This document shows positions 41,814 through 50,088 of a stretch of 64,000 nucleotides of DNA, one piece after another. The position numbers were made by a program, and so were the translations under genes. Below the pieces are notes generated by a model. It was not told the DNA's origin. It ran no database searches and saw nothing but the letters and a program-made list of their open reading frames with translations. The stretch is taken from NCBI RefSeq assembly GCF_047229345.1, contig NZ_JBFTER010000013.1, positions 4,097-68,096 on the forward strand, given 5' to 3'. Position 1 is the first letter of the stretch. Each line of letters opens with the position of its first letter. The stretch comes from Cellulomonas_A sp047229345 (GTDB taxonomy: Bacteria > Actinomycetota > Actinomycetes > Actinomycetales > Cellulomonadaceae).

Positions 41814-42549
41814 CGGGTCCGACGACGCCCCCAGGGCGCCGCACGAGGGCCTCGCGCGGCTGCTCTGGGGCGAGCCCGTCGTCCCGGCGCGCGGTCCGCG
41901 ACCCTCGCTCGACCTGGCCCGGATCGCCGTCGAGACGATCGCCGTGGCGGACGCCGACGGCCTGCACGCCGTCTCGATGCAGAAGGTCGCGGACCGCCTC
42001 GGGGTCTCGAAGATGGCGCTGTACCGGTACGTCGGCAGCAAGGACGAGCTCGTCGCCGTCGCGGTCGAGCAGGCCGTCGGCGTGCCTCCCGAGGTGGACG
42101 TGGACGACGACTGGCGGGCGGCCGTCGTGGCGTGGGCGGCCGACCTCCGGGAGACCTGGCTCGCGCACCCGTGGCTCCCGGCCGCGACCGTCGGCAACCG
42201 CCTGATGGGGCCGCGCGAGATCGCGTGGAGCGAGGCTGCCGCGGGAGCGCTCGAGGGCAGCGGGCTGACCGGGGACGCGCTCCGGGCGGTCATCACGCTC
42301 CTCTTCTCGCACACGCGGTCGACGCTCTCGCGCGAGCTCGCCGGGACGCAGTACTGGACGACAGCCGACGACGTCGGGGCGGAGATGCGCTCGCTGCTGC
42401 GCGAGAGCGGCGCTGCGTTCCCGCGGATCCGCGCGGCGGAGGCCGCCGGCGTCGCCGGGTTCGACGCGTGGCGCTTCGGTCTCGACGTGATCCTCGACGG
42501 CATCGGGGCGCGGGTGCGTGGCACGGAGGAGCACGCCTCCGACCACTGA
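41806..42549 (+). CDS. TetR-family regulator (tetracycline-repressor C-terminal type)
   Basis: 247 residues, GTG start. HTH at about 45-90 (LHAVSMQKVADRLGVSKMAL, YRYVGSKDELVAVAVEQAVG) after an N-terminal extension typical of the TetR_C_1 subgroup. It is cotranscribed with the RibD-like reductase. It lies directly upstream of the CATACCG palindrome and is one candidate for its binding protein. Confidence 0.87.
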   Translation: MPDGSDDAPRAPHEGLARLLWGEPVVPARGPRPSLDLARIAVETIAVADADGLHAVSMQKVADRLGVSKMALYRYVGSKDELVAVAVEQAVGVPPEVDVDDDWRAAVVAWAADLRETWLAHPWLPAATVGNRLMGPREIAWSEAAAGALEGSGLTGDALRAVITLLFSHTRSTLSRELAGTQYWTTADDVGAEMRSLLRESGAAFPRIRAAEAAGVAGFDAWRFGLDVILDGIGARVRGTEEHASDH

Positions 42550-42555
42550 GCCCCC

Positions 42556-42602
42556 GGAGCGGGGCGGCGCGGGGCGGAGCGGGGCGGGGCGGCGCGGGGC
42601 GA
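42556..42602. repeat. G-rich simple repeat (GGGGCGG units)
   Basis: Tandem variants of GGGGCGG / GGCGCGGGGC directly after the TetR stop. Probably replication slippage; G-runs could form a quadruplex. Confidence 0.6.
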
Positions 42603-42627
42603 GGTTGGCGCTGCGCGGCGGACCTCC

Positions 42628-42649
42628 GCATACCGACTGTCCGGTATGC
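42628..42649 (+). promoter_or_regulatory. TetR-type palindromic operator, site 2
   Basis: Arms GCATACCG / CGGTATGC flank ACTGTC. Read on the minus strand, the inner 20 bases are those of site 1 (31511) except for one base. The right arm includes a TATGCT that may be the -10 box. Confidence 0.8.
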
Positions 42650-42650
42650 T

Positions 42651-42682
42651 GCTCGGGACGGGCATCGGCGCCCGTCCCGAGC
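42651..42682 (+). promoter_or_regulatory. 5'-leader hairpin before the ribosome site
   Basis: Perfect 13-bp stem GCTCGGGACGGGC with its complement, loop ATCGGC, placed between the operator and the GGAGGT ribosome site (two bases away). It may stabilise the mRNA 5' end or attenuate transcription. Confidence 0.65.
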
Positions 42683-42698
42683 ACGGAGGTGGCAGCGC

Positions 42699-43892
42699 AT
42701 GACGCAGCCGGTCCCGGACACTGCCGCCACGGCGGTCCCCGCGCTGCCCCGACCCCCTGCCGCACCACGCTCCCCGGAGCCGCCGACCATGGCCGCGGGC
42801 CGCACGGAGGACGTCGCACCCGCGGACCTCCCCGTGGAACCCTCCGCACCGCCGCTCCCCGGTCTCGACGTCGCCCGCCTCGACTCCTGGCTCCGCCGCA
42901 CGCACCCCCACCTCGCGACCGACGAGCCGCTGCGCGCGACCCTGTTCGCGGGCGGCCGCAGCAACCTCACGTACCGGGTCGACGGCGCGCGCGTCCCGCT
43001 GGTGCTGCGCCGCCCGCCGCTCGGCCACGTGCAGGAGACCGCGCACGACATGGCCCGCGAGCACCGCGTGATCCACGCGCTCGGAAGCACCCGCGTCCCG
43101 GTTCCCGCGACCGTCGACCTCGTCGAGGACACCGACGGCAGCGCCGGGACCGGGACGCCGTTCTTCGTCATGGAGCGCGTCGAGGGCGAGGCGATCTCCG
43201 ACCCCGCGCAGAACGCCGCCTACTCCCCCGCCGAGCTCCGGGCCGTGAGCCTCGAGCTCGCCGAGCTGCTCGCCGAGCTGCACGCCCTCGACCCCGCGTC
43301 GGTCGGGCTCGCGGACCTCGGCCGCGCCGACGGCTACCTCGGCCGGCAGCTGCACCGCTGGGGCCGGCAGTACGACGGCTCCCGCTCGCGCGACCTCCCG
43401 GCGCTCGACGCGCTGCAGGAGCGCCTGCGCGAGCACGTCCCCGAGACCGCGCGGACGGGGCTCGTGCACGGTGACTACCGGCTCGACAACGCGCTCGTCG
43501 CCCGGGCGGGCGGCGTGCACGTCGCCGCCGTGCTCGACTGGGAGATGGCCACCCTGGGCGACGCCGCCGTCGACCTCGGGATGCTCGGCCTGTACTGGGA
43601 CATCCGCCGGATAGCGCCGCCCGACGGCCTGACCGCGAGCGCCGTCGACCCCGCCGCCGGCTACCCGGACTTCGCCGAGCTCGCCGACGCGTACGCCGTG
43701 CGGCTCGGCTCGTCGGTCCCGGAGCTGTCCTGGTACCGCGCGTTCGCCGCGTACAAGCTCGCGGTGATCCTCGAGGGCGTGCACTTCCGGTTCCGCGCGG
43801 GCGAGACCGTGGGCGAGGGCTTCGACGCGATCGGCGCGATGGTCCTCCCGCTGGCCGACGAGGGCCTCGCGCGCCTCGACGGCGCGAGCTGA
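42699..43892 (+). CDS. ACAD10/11-type phosphotransferase-family kinase
   Basis: 397 residues. A Pro/Ala-rich N-terminal 50 residues leads to an APH-like kinase fold: FAGGRSNLTYRVDG (nucleotide loop), VLRRPPLGHV, catalytic HGDYRLDNAL and metal-binding LDWEMATLGD. In ACAD10/11 systems such kinases phosphorylate 4-hydroxyacyl-CoA so that a partner acyl-CoA dehydrogenase can eliminate phosphate. The next gene is exactly that partner, so this pair probably degrades 4-hydroxy acids. Confidence 0.9.
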   Translation: MTQPVPDTAATAVPALPRPPAAPRSPEPPTMAAGRTEDVAPADLPVEPSAPPLPGLDVARLDSWLRRTHPHLATDEPLRATLFAGGRSNLTYRVDGARVPLVLRRPPLGHVQETAHDMAREHRVIHALGSTRVPVPATVDLVEDTDGSAGTGTPFFVMERVEGEAISDPAQNAAYSPAELRAVSLELAELLAELHALDPASVGLADLGRADGYLGRQLHRWGRQYDGSRSRDLPALDALQERLREHVPETARTGLVHGDYRLDNALVARAGGVHVAAVLDWEMATLGDAAVDLGMLGLYWDIRRIAPPDGLTASAVDPAAGYPDFAELADAYAVRLGSSVPELSWYRAFAAYKLAVILEGVHFRFRAGETVGEGFDAIGAMVLPLADEGLARLDGAS

Positions 43893-43902
43893 GGGGGCGG
43901 AC

Positions 43903-45114
43903 GTGGACTTCGCGTACGACGAGCGGACCCGGGACGTGCTCGCGCGCACGCGCACGTTCCTCGACGAGCACGTCCTGCCCGCCGAGCCGGTGCTCGACGC
44001 GCAGGTCGCCGCGACGCCCGACGAGTGGGGCCCGCGCCCGGTGGTCCGCGAGCTCCAGGAGGTCGCGCGGGCGCAGGGCCTGTGGAACCTGTTCCTGCCG
44101 GGGCCGCGCGGTGCCGGGCTGACGAACCTGCAGTACGCGCCCGTCGCCGAGGCGCTCGGCCGCAGCCCCCGCCTGGGTCCGGTCGCGACCAACTGCGCGG
44201 CGCCCGACACCGGCAACATGGAGCTCCTCGCCGAGTTCGGCACCCCCGAGCAGCAGGAGCGCTGGCTCGAGCCGCTGCTGGCCGCGCGGACCCGCTCGGC
44301 GTTCTGCATGACCGAGCCCGGCGCCGCGTCGTCGGACGCCACGCAGATCGCGACCCGCATCCGCCGCGACGGCGACCACCTCGTCGTCACGGGCCGCAAG
44401 TGGTGGTCGACCGGCGCGATGAACCCCGACGCGACGCTGCTCGTCGTGATGGGCGCGACCGACCCCGACGCGCCGCGGCACCGGCAGCAGAGCATGGTGC
44501 TCGTCCCGCGCGACACCCCGGGCGTGCGTGTCGTGCGCCCGCTGACCGTGCTCGGCTACGACGACCGGGACCACGGCGGGCACGCCGAGATCGCCTTCGA
44601 GGACGTGCGCGTCCCCGCGTCGGCGCTGCTCGGCGGGGAGGGCGACGGGTTCGCGATCGCGCAGGCCCGGCTCGGGCCGGGGCGCATCCACCACTGCATG
44701 CGCGCGCTCGGCATGGCGGAGCGGGCGCTCGACCTGGTCCGCGAGCGCGCCGCGTCCCGCTCGCCGTTCGGGCGGCCGCTCGCCGAGCAGGGCGTCGTCC
44801 GGGAGTGGGCCGCGGAGTCGCGCATCCAGGTCGAGGCGCTGCGCCTGCTCGTGCTCAAGACGGCCTGGCTCATGGACACGGTCGGCAACCGCGCGGCGAT
44901 GACCGAGATCCAGGCGATCAAGATCGCGGTCCCGCGCGCGGTGCAGCAGGTCGTGGACCGCGCTATCCAGGTGTTCGGCGCGGCCGGGCTCTCCGACGAC
45001 CAGCCGCTCGCCGCGATGTACGCCGCGGCCCGGTCGCTGCGGATCGCCGACGGGCCCGACGAGGTCCACCTCTCCTCGCTCGGGAAGGCGGAGCTCCGAC
45101 CACGCCCGACGTGA
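43903..45114 (+). CDS. ACAD10/11-type acyl-CoA dehydrogenase
   Basis: 403 residues, GTG start ten bases after the kinase stop. ACAD fold: AFCMTEPGAASSDATQIATR, GRKWWSTGAM, and the RLGPGRIHHCMRALGMAERAL helix characteristic of the ACAD10/11 branch; the end IADGPDEVHLSSLGKAEL matches too. It is the probable partner of the upstream kinase for 4-hydroxyacyl-CoA breakdown. Confidence 0.92.
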   Translation: MDFAYDERTRDVLARTRTFLDEHVLPAEPVLDAQVAATPDEWGPRPVVRELQEVARAQGLWNLFLPGPRGAGLTNLQYAPVAEALGRSPRLGPVATNCAAPDTGNMELLAEFGTPEQQERWLEPLLAARTRSAFCMTEPGAASSDATQIATRIRRDGDHLVVTGRKWWSTGAMNPDATLLVVMGATDPDAPRHRQQSMVLVPRDTPGVRVVRPLTVLGYDDRDHGGHAEIAFEDVRVPASALLGGEGDGFAIAQARLGPGRIHHCMRALGMAERALDLVRERAASRSPFGRPLAEQGVVREWAAESRIQVEALRLLVLKTAWLMDTVGNRAAMTEIQAIKIAVPRAVQQVVDRAIQVFGAAGLSDDQPLAAMYAAARSLRIADGPDEVHLSSLGKAELRPRPT

Positions 45115-45127
45115 CGCCGCCGACGGC

Positions 45128-45215
45128 ACGCCGCTCCGCTCCACCCCCCACCGCACCGCCCGCCCCACCGCACCGCACCGCACCGCTCGTCCCGCACCGC
45201 ACCGCTCGCCCCGCA
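45128..45215. repeat. CACCG/CGCAC simple tandem repeat
   Basis: Imperfect five-base units (ACCGC, CACCG) fill most of the 151-base gap between two operon genes. Probably slippage-prone filler, not a CRISPR. Confidence 0.6.
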
Positions 45216-45265
45216 CTCCCCCGCCGAAGTCACGCCGCAGTCACCGCACGCGAAGGGACCCCGAG

Positions 45266-46870
45266 ATGACCGCCGAGCTCGACCCGATCCTCACCGGCCC
45301 CGGCCACGGCACGCTGTCCGTCGCCGCGATCCTCGCCGAGACCGCCCGCCGCCACCCGGACCGGGTCGCGTTCCACGTCGGTGACGCGGCGCTGACCTAC
45401 GGCCCGCTGTGGGACCGCACGCGTGCGTACGCGGGTGCGCTGCGCGACCGCGGCGTCGGCCCGGGCGACCGCGTCGCGATGCTCGTGCCGAACGTGCCCG
45501 ACTTCGCGCGCGTCTACTACGCGATCCTGTCGCTCGGCGCGGTCGTCGTCCCCGTGCACCTGCTGTTCAAGGCGCAGGAGATCGAGTACGTGCTCGGTGA
45601 CAGCGACGCGACGCTGCTCGTCGCCGCGGCCCCGATGCTCGGCGAGGCGCTGCCCGCCGCGGCGGCGGCCGGCGTCCCCGTCGTGACCGTCCTGGTCCCC
45701 GACACGCACGTCGCCGCCGTCCCCGCCCCGCGCCTCGAGGACGAGGCCGACGCCGCGGAGCCCGTGCGCACGTACGCGTCGGTCAACCCGCTCGCGCCGG
45801 CCACGGTCCTGTACACGAGCGGCACGACGGGCCGCCCCAAGGGCGCCGTGGCCTCGCACCTGGCCCTCGTCGAGCAGGTGCACGTCACCCTCCTCGACAC
45901 GGCGGACATCCGGCCCGACGACGTGGTCTTCGGCGGGCTGCCGTTCTTCCACACGTTCGGCCAGTCGGCCGTGCTCAACACCGCGTTCCGCCGCGGCGCC
46001 GCGATCGTGCTGCTCCCCCGGTTCGACGCCGACGAGGCGCTCGCGCTGCTCGTCAAGCACCGCGCGACGGTGTTCACGGCGGTCCCGACGATGTTCCTCG
46101 GCATGGTCCAGGCCGCCGCGCGCACCCCCGACCGGCCCCCGCTCAAGTACGCGGTCTCGGGCGGCGCCGCGCTACCGGTCGCGCTGCTCGAGGCGTTCGC
46201 CGCGGCGTTCGGCGCCGAGGTGCACGAGGGCTACGGGCTGACCGAGACGGCGCCGACGGTGTCGTTCAACTACGTCGGCGAGCCCATCCGGCCCGGCACC
46301 GTCGGGCGGCCGCTGTGGGGCGTCGACGTCGAGATCGCGGACTCCGAGGTCGAGGAGCGGATCGTGCTGCTCGGGCCGGGCGAGCTCGGCGAGGTCGTGG
46401 TCCGCGGCCACAACCTGTTCAAGGGCTACCTGGGCAACCCCGAGGCGACCGCGGCCGCCGTCGTCGACGGCTGGTTCCGGACCGGCGACCTCGGCACCGT
46501 CGACGCCGAGGGCATCGTCACGATCGTCGACCGCAAGAAGGACATGATCGTCCGCAACGGCTACAACGTGTACCCGAGCGAGGTCGAGGACGCGATGGTG
46601 CGCCACCCCGCCGTCGCGCAGGCCGCGGTGTTCGGCGTCGAGGACGAGGCGCACGGCCAGGAGGTCCACGCCGCCGTCGTGCTCATGCCCGGCCGCACCG
46701 CGACCGCGCAGGAGGTCGTCGACTTCACGCGCGAGCGGATCGCCGCCTACAAGTACCCGCGCGTCGTGCACCTCGTCGAGACGCTGCCGCTCGGCGGCTC
46801 GGGCAAGGTGCTCAAGCGCGAGCTCGTCGCGCAGTACTCGACGCCGGCCGCGGAGCACGTCCCGGGCTGA
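45266..46870 (+). CDS. Acyl-CoA ligase (AMP-dependent synthetase family)
   Basis: 534 residues. All adenylation motifs are present: VLYTSGTTGRPKGAV (A3), EGYGLTETAP (A5), WFRTGDLGTVD (A7), DRKKDMIVRNGYNVYPSEVE (A8) and the terminal catalytic Lys in GGSGKVLKREL. It activates a carboxylic acid to acyl-CoA. It is the third gene after the ACAD10/11 kinase and dehydrogenase and would feed them with substrate. Confidence 0.93.
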   Translation: MTAELDPILTGPGHGTLSVAAILAETARRHPDRVAFHVGDAALTYGPLWDRTRAYAGALRDRGVGPGDRVAMLVPNVPDFARVYYAILSLGAVVVPVHLLFKAQEIEYVLGDSDATLLVAAAPMLGEALPAAAAAGVPVVTVLVPDTHVAAVPAPRLEDEADAAEPVRTYASVNPLAPATVLYTSGTTGRPKGAVASHLALVEQVHVTLLDTADIRPDDVVFGGLPFFHTFGQSAVLNTAFRRGAAIVLLPRFDADEALALLVKHRATVFTAVPTMFLGMVQAAARTPDRPPLKYAVSGGAALPVALLEAFAAAFGAEVHEGYGLTETAPTVSFNYVGEPIRPGTVGRPLWGVDVEIADSEVEERIVLLGPGELGEVVVRGHNLFKGYLGNPEATAAAVVDGWFRTGDLGTVDAEGIVTIVDRKKDMIVRNGYNVYPSEVEDAMVRHPAVAQAAVFGVEDEAHGQEVHAAVVLMPGRTATAQEVVDFTRERIAAYKYPRVVHLVETLPLGGSGKVLKRELVAQYSTPAAEHVPG

Positions 46871-46993
46871 CCCGACCGCGACCGGCAAGTGCCCCGCCCA
46901 GCGGTTCACCGGCCTTCATCCAGCCCGGCGAGGACCACTGGCACGGCGCGACGAGCGCCGCGCGACCTACCGGGACACGCCGGGCCCCCGCCG

Positions 46994-47722
46994 TCACGCG
47001 CCCTGCAGGCGCTCCACAGACCGCGCGAGCCACTCCGCCAGGAGGGCCCGCTCGGCGTCGCTCAGCCCGGGGAGGTCGTCGAGCACCGTCCCGAAGGTCA
47101 CGGCCACGGTGGTGGTCCTGGTCGCCTCGGGAGCGGCCGGCTCGTGCGCGACGACGCTCGCGAGGACGGCGTCGAGCATCGCGTCCGCGAGGCCCGGGTC
47201 CCGCTCGCCCGCGGGCACCTCCAGGAGCGCGAGCACGGTCCCGTTGCCGGCCGCGTGGATCATCGCGAGCGCACGCTGCTCGCTCACCCGCAGGAGCCCG
47301 GCGACGGCGAGCGCGTGGACGCGGGCGCGCAGCACCTCGATCCCGCGCGCCGTCGCCGGGGACCGGCCGGGCGAGCGGTGCGTGGCGAGCAGGCGGTACA
47401 GCTCGGGGTTCGCGAGCCCGAACTCGACGTGCGTGCGCCACCCGGCCCGCAGGTCCGCCACCGGGTCGCCCTCCGACGCGCTCGCCGCGGCCTTGGTGTC
47501 GACGTACGCCGCCATGACGTGCTCCGCGAGCGCGTCGACGAGCCCGTCCTTGTCGCCGAACAGACGGTAGATCGTCGGCGGCTGCACGCCCGCCGCCGAG
47601 GCGACGGCCCGCGTCGTGACCGCGGCGGCGCCGTCGTGACGCAGGAGGCGCTCGGCCTGCTCCAGGATGCGGGCCCGTGCGTCGTCCCGCGGATCGGGCA
47701 CGGGGTCGGGCTCGGGTGACAT
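46994..47722 (-). CDS. TetR/AcrR-family regulator
   Basis: 242 residues. HTH at about 15-60 (ARILEQAERLLRHDGAAAVT, AAGVQPPTIYRLFGDKDGLV). Ligand domain follows. Divergent from an NmrA-like reductase with a short palindrome between them. A TACCCT box six bases before the ATG predicts a leaderless transcript. Converges on the acyl-CoA ligase gene. Confidence 0.9.
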   Translation of the reverse strand: MSPEPDPVPDPRDDARARILEQAERLLRHDGAAAVTTRAVASAAGVQPPTIYRLFGDKDGLVDALAEHVMAAYVDTKAAASASEGDPVADLRAGWRTHVEFGLANPELYRLLATHRSPGRSPATARGIEVLRARVHALAVAGLLRVSEQRALAMIHAAGNGTVLALLEVPAGERDPGLADAMLDAVLASVVAHEPAAPEATRTTTVAVTFGTVLDDLPGLSDAERALLAEWLARSVERLQGA

Positions 47723-47728
47723 GGATCA

Positions 47729-47734
47729 AGGGTA
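47729..47734 (-). promoter_or_regulatory. Leaderless -10 box (TACCCT)
   Basis: It ends six bases before the TetR start codon, read on the minus strand. Confidence 0.5.
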
Positions 47735-47749
47735 ACGCCCGCGGCGTAC

Positions 47750-47765
47750 CACTGAATTTCCAGTG
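47750..47765. promoter_or_regulatory. Candidate TetR operator CACTG-AATTTC-CAGTG
   Basis: Five-bp arms around six A/T-rich bases midway between divergent genes; a further half-site TTCCACTGG lies 15 bases on. Likely shared by both promoters. Confidence 0.5.
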
Positions 47766-47808
47766 ATAACGTGATGCGAGTTCCACTGGTTCAACGAGAG
47801 GTGCCGTC

Positions 47809-48669
47809 ATGATCGTCCTCACCGGCGCGACCGGTCAGCTCGGGTCGCAGATCGTCGAGCGCCTGCTCGAGCGCGTGCCCGCGCACACCGTCGGGGTCAG
47901 CGTCCGCGACCCCGCGAAGGCCACGGACCTCGCCGAGCGCGGCGTGCGCGTCCGGGCCGGCGACTTCACCGACCCCGCCGGCCTGCGGCACGCCTTCGAG
48001 GGCGCCGAGCAGGTGCTCGTGGTCTCGGCCGCCATCCGGGGCCCCGGTGCGGCCGAGGCGAACCGGGCCGCCGTCGACGCCGCCCACGCAGCCGGCGCCG
48101 CGCGGGTCCTCTACACGAGCCACCAGGCGGCCTCGGCGACCTCGCTGTTCTCCCCGCAGGCCACGCACGCGGCGACCGAGGCGCACCTCGCCGGGCTCGG
48201 CGTCCCGTTCACCGCGCTGCGCAACGGGTTCTACGCCGACACCCTGCGCTTCTCCGTCGGGGACGCACCGAGGACCGGCCTCCTCGTCGCACCCGAGGAC
48301 GGACCCGTGTCCTGGACCGCGCACGCCGACCTCGCGGAGGCTGCCGCGCTCGCGCTCACGGACGCAGGGGCGCTCGACGGCGTCACCCCGCCGTTGACCG
48401 CGGCCGAGGCGCTCGACCTGCACGCCGTCGCGCAGCAGCTCAGCGAGGTCCTCGGGCGCACCGTCCGACGCGTCGTCGTGAGCGACGAGGAGTGGAAGGA
48501 GGCGGCCGTCGAGCGCGGCATGCCCGTCGCAGCGGCCGACTTCACGCTCGGCATGTACCGCGCGGCCCGCCGCGGGGAGTTCGAGGTGACCGACCCGACC
48601 CTGGGGACGCTCCTCGGTCGGCGCCCCACACCGGTGCGCTCGGTGCTCGAGACGATCGCCGGCGCCTGA
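47809..48669 (+). CDS. NmrA/QorB-like NAD(P)H-binding reductase
   Basis: 286 residues. Atypical-SDR start MIVLTGATGQLGSQIVERLL, VSVRDPAKATDL (cofactor selectivity), RVLYTSHQAAS and LRNGFYADTL as in quinone oxidoreductase 2 (QorB). It reduces quinones with NADPH. Divergent from a TetR gene, its probable repressor. Confidence 0.9.
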   Translation: MIVLTGATGQLGSQIVERLLERVPAHTVGVSVRDPAKATDLAERGVRVRAGDFTDPAGLRHAFEGAEQVLVVSAAIRGPGAAEANRAAVDAAHAAGAARVLYTSHQAASATSLFSPQATHAATEAHLAGLGVPFTALRNGFYADTLRFSVGDAPRTGLLVAPEDGPVSWTAHADLAEAAALALTDAGALDGVTPPLTAAEALDLHAVAQQLSEVLGRTVRRVVVSDEEWKEAAVERGMPVAAADFTLGMYRAARRGEFEVTDPTLGTLLGRRPTPVRSVLETIAGA

Positions 48670-48815
48670 CACCTCCCACCCGCGAGGTCAGCAGCCACCG
48701 CGTGGGCCGCGCGACCGTGCACCCGGCCGCCGAGCGGTGAGCGGTCAGCGTGAACGGCGGGCGGTGAGCGTCCGTCGAGGTGGGTACGCCGCGCCGCACG
48801 CGTCATCAGAACGAC

Positions 48816-48851
48816 CGACGACCCTGCACGTCCACCGCGGCAGGGTCGTCG
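48816..48851. terminator. 12-bp hairpin upstream of the DUF418 gene
   Basis: Arms CGACGACCCTGC / GCAGGGTCGTCG, perfect, with a 12-base loop. 146 bases after the QorB-like stop and 34 before the next start: either a terminator or a leader structure. Confidence 0.55.
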
Positions 48852-48885
48852 TCGTGCCCGAGACCCGTGCCCCCGGAGGTCCCCG

Positions 48886-50079
48886 ATGACGTCCACCGCC
48901 CCCGCCGCGCCCACGACCACGCCCACCCGCATCACGTCCCTGGACGTCCTGCGCGGCGTCGCCATCCTCGGCACGTTCGCGTCGAACGTGTGGCTGTTCG
49001 CCCACCCCGGCGGGCCCACCGCCTGGTTCGCCGGCGGCGGGCCGGCGCCGGACGTCGTCGAGACGGCGCTCCGGACGCTCGCCAACGGCAAGTTCCTCGC
49101 GCTGCTCACGCTGCTGTTCGGCATCGGCATCGAGCTGCAGTACCGCTCGGCGGTGCGCCGCGGCTCCCCGTGGCCGGGCCGGTACCCGGTGCGGGCGGCG
49201 ATCCTCTTCGTCGAGGGGCTCCTGCACTACGTGCTCGTGTTCGAGTTCGACGTCCTCATGGGCTACGCCGTCGCGTCGTTGCTGGTGGCGTACCTCGTCG
49301 GGCGCAGCGACCGGGTGGTGCACGCGTGGATGGCGGTGGTCGGCGGCCTCTACCTGCTCGGCATCGGGGCCGTCACGGCGCTGCTGCTCGTGCTGCCGGG
49401 CGGGCCGGCGGTGCCGGAGCCGGCCGTGGCGTCGACGGCGAGCTGGTGGGAGCAGGTCCTCGTGCGGCTCGACAGCGCCGGGCTCTACCGGATCGAGCTC
49501 GTCCTGATCGTGCCGTCCGCCACGGTGCTGTTCCTCCTGGGCTCGCGGCTGCTGCGCGCGGGCGCGCTCGACGACACCCCCGCCGGCGCGCGGATCCGCC
49601 GACGCCTCATGCTGCTCGGCTTCGGGGTCGGCGCGCCGCTGAACCTGGTGACCGCGTTCGCCGGCCCGGCCTGGGTGCTCGTCGACCGGTACGTGCTCCC
49701 CCCGCTGGTGGCCCTCGGCCTGCTCGGGCTGATCACCGGGATCGTCCTGCGCAGCCGCGGGGGTGCGCCGCGCCGTGCCGTCGCCGCCGTCGGCCGCACC
49801 GCGCTGTCCTGCTACGTGCTGCAGAACGTGCTCGCGAGCGTCCTCTGCTACGACTGGGGCCTCGGGCTGGCCACCCGGTTCGCCGACGCCCGGCCCTGGT
49901 GGGTCGTCGGGCTGTGGGCCGTGGTCTCGCTCGCGCTCGTGCTGTTCGCGACCGCCTGGCTGCGGCACTTCGAGCGTGGACCGCTCGAGCTGCTCGTCCA
50001 GCGGGTCTACGCGCGGCCGCCGCACGCACCCGCGCAGCCGGAGACGTCACCCGTCGGCGACGGCCACGCGCGCTGCTAG
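48886..50079 (+). CDS. DUF418-family membrane protein
   Basis: 397 residues with GGAGGT before the ATG. About ten hydrophobic helices. The N-terminal ITSLDVLRGVAILGTFASNV motif is shared by DUF418 and related acyltransferase-3-like families; the C-terminal DUF418 domain (about 225-385) has GRTALSCYVLQNVL and GLWAVVSLALVLFATAWLRH. Function unknown; homologues may modify envelope polymers. Ends in a TAG used as part of the next promoter. Confidence 0.88.
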   Translation: MTSTAPAAPTTTPTRITSLDVLRGVAILGTFASNVWLFAHPGGPTAWFAGGGPAPDVVETALRTLANGKFLALLTLLFGIGIELQYRSAVRRGSPWPGRYPVRAAILFVEGLLHYVLVFEFDVLMGYAVASLLVAYLVGRSDRVVHAWMAVVGGLYLLGIGAVTALLLVLPGGPAVPEPAVASTASWWEQVLVRLDSAGLYRIELVLIVPSATVLFLLGSRLLRAGALDDTPAGARIRRRLMLLGFGVGAPLNLVTAFAGPAWVLVDRYVLPPLVALGLLGLITGIVLRSRGGAPRRAVAAVGRTALSCYVLQNVLASVLCYDWGLGLATRFADARPWWVVGLWAVVSLALVLFATAWLRHFERGPLELLVQRVYARPPHAPAQPETSPVGDGHARC

Positions 50080-50082
50080 TGT
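50077..50082 (+). promoter_or_regulatory. Leaderless -10 box (TAGTGT) overlapping a stop codon
   Basis: The first three bases are the stop codon of the DUF418 gene; the box ends six bases before the next GTG start. Confidence 0.45.
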
Positions 50083-50088
50083 CCCGCG

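Noticed and set aside
40440..44516. 1358-codon minus-strand open frame over the thioesterase-ACAD region
   Set aside because: Shadow of several well-supported plus-strand genes; no recognisable domain.
45128..45215. Tandem CACCG units as a possible CRISPR array
   Set aside because: Units are five bases, continuous and imperfect, with no spacers and no cas genes.
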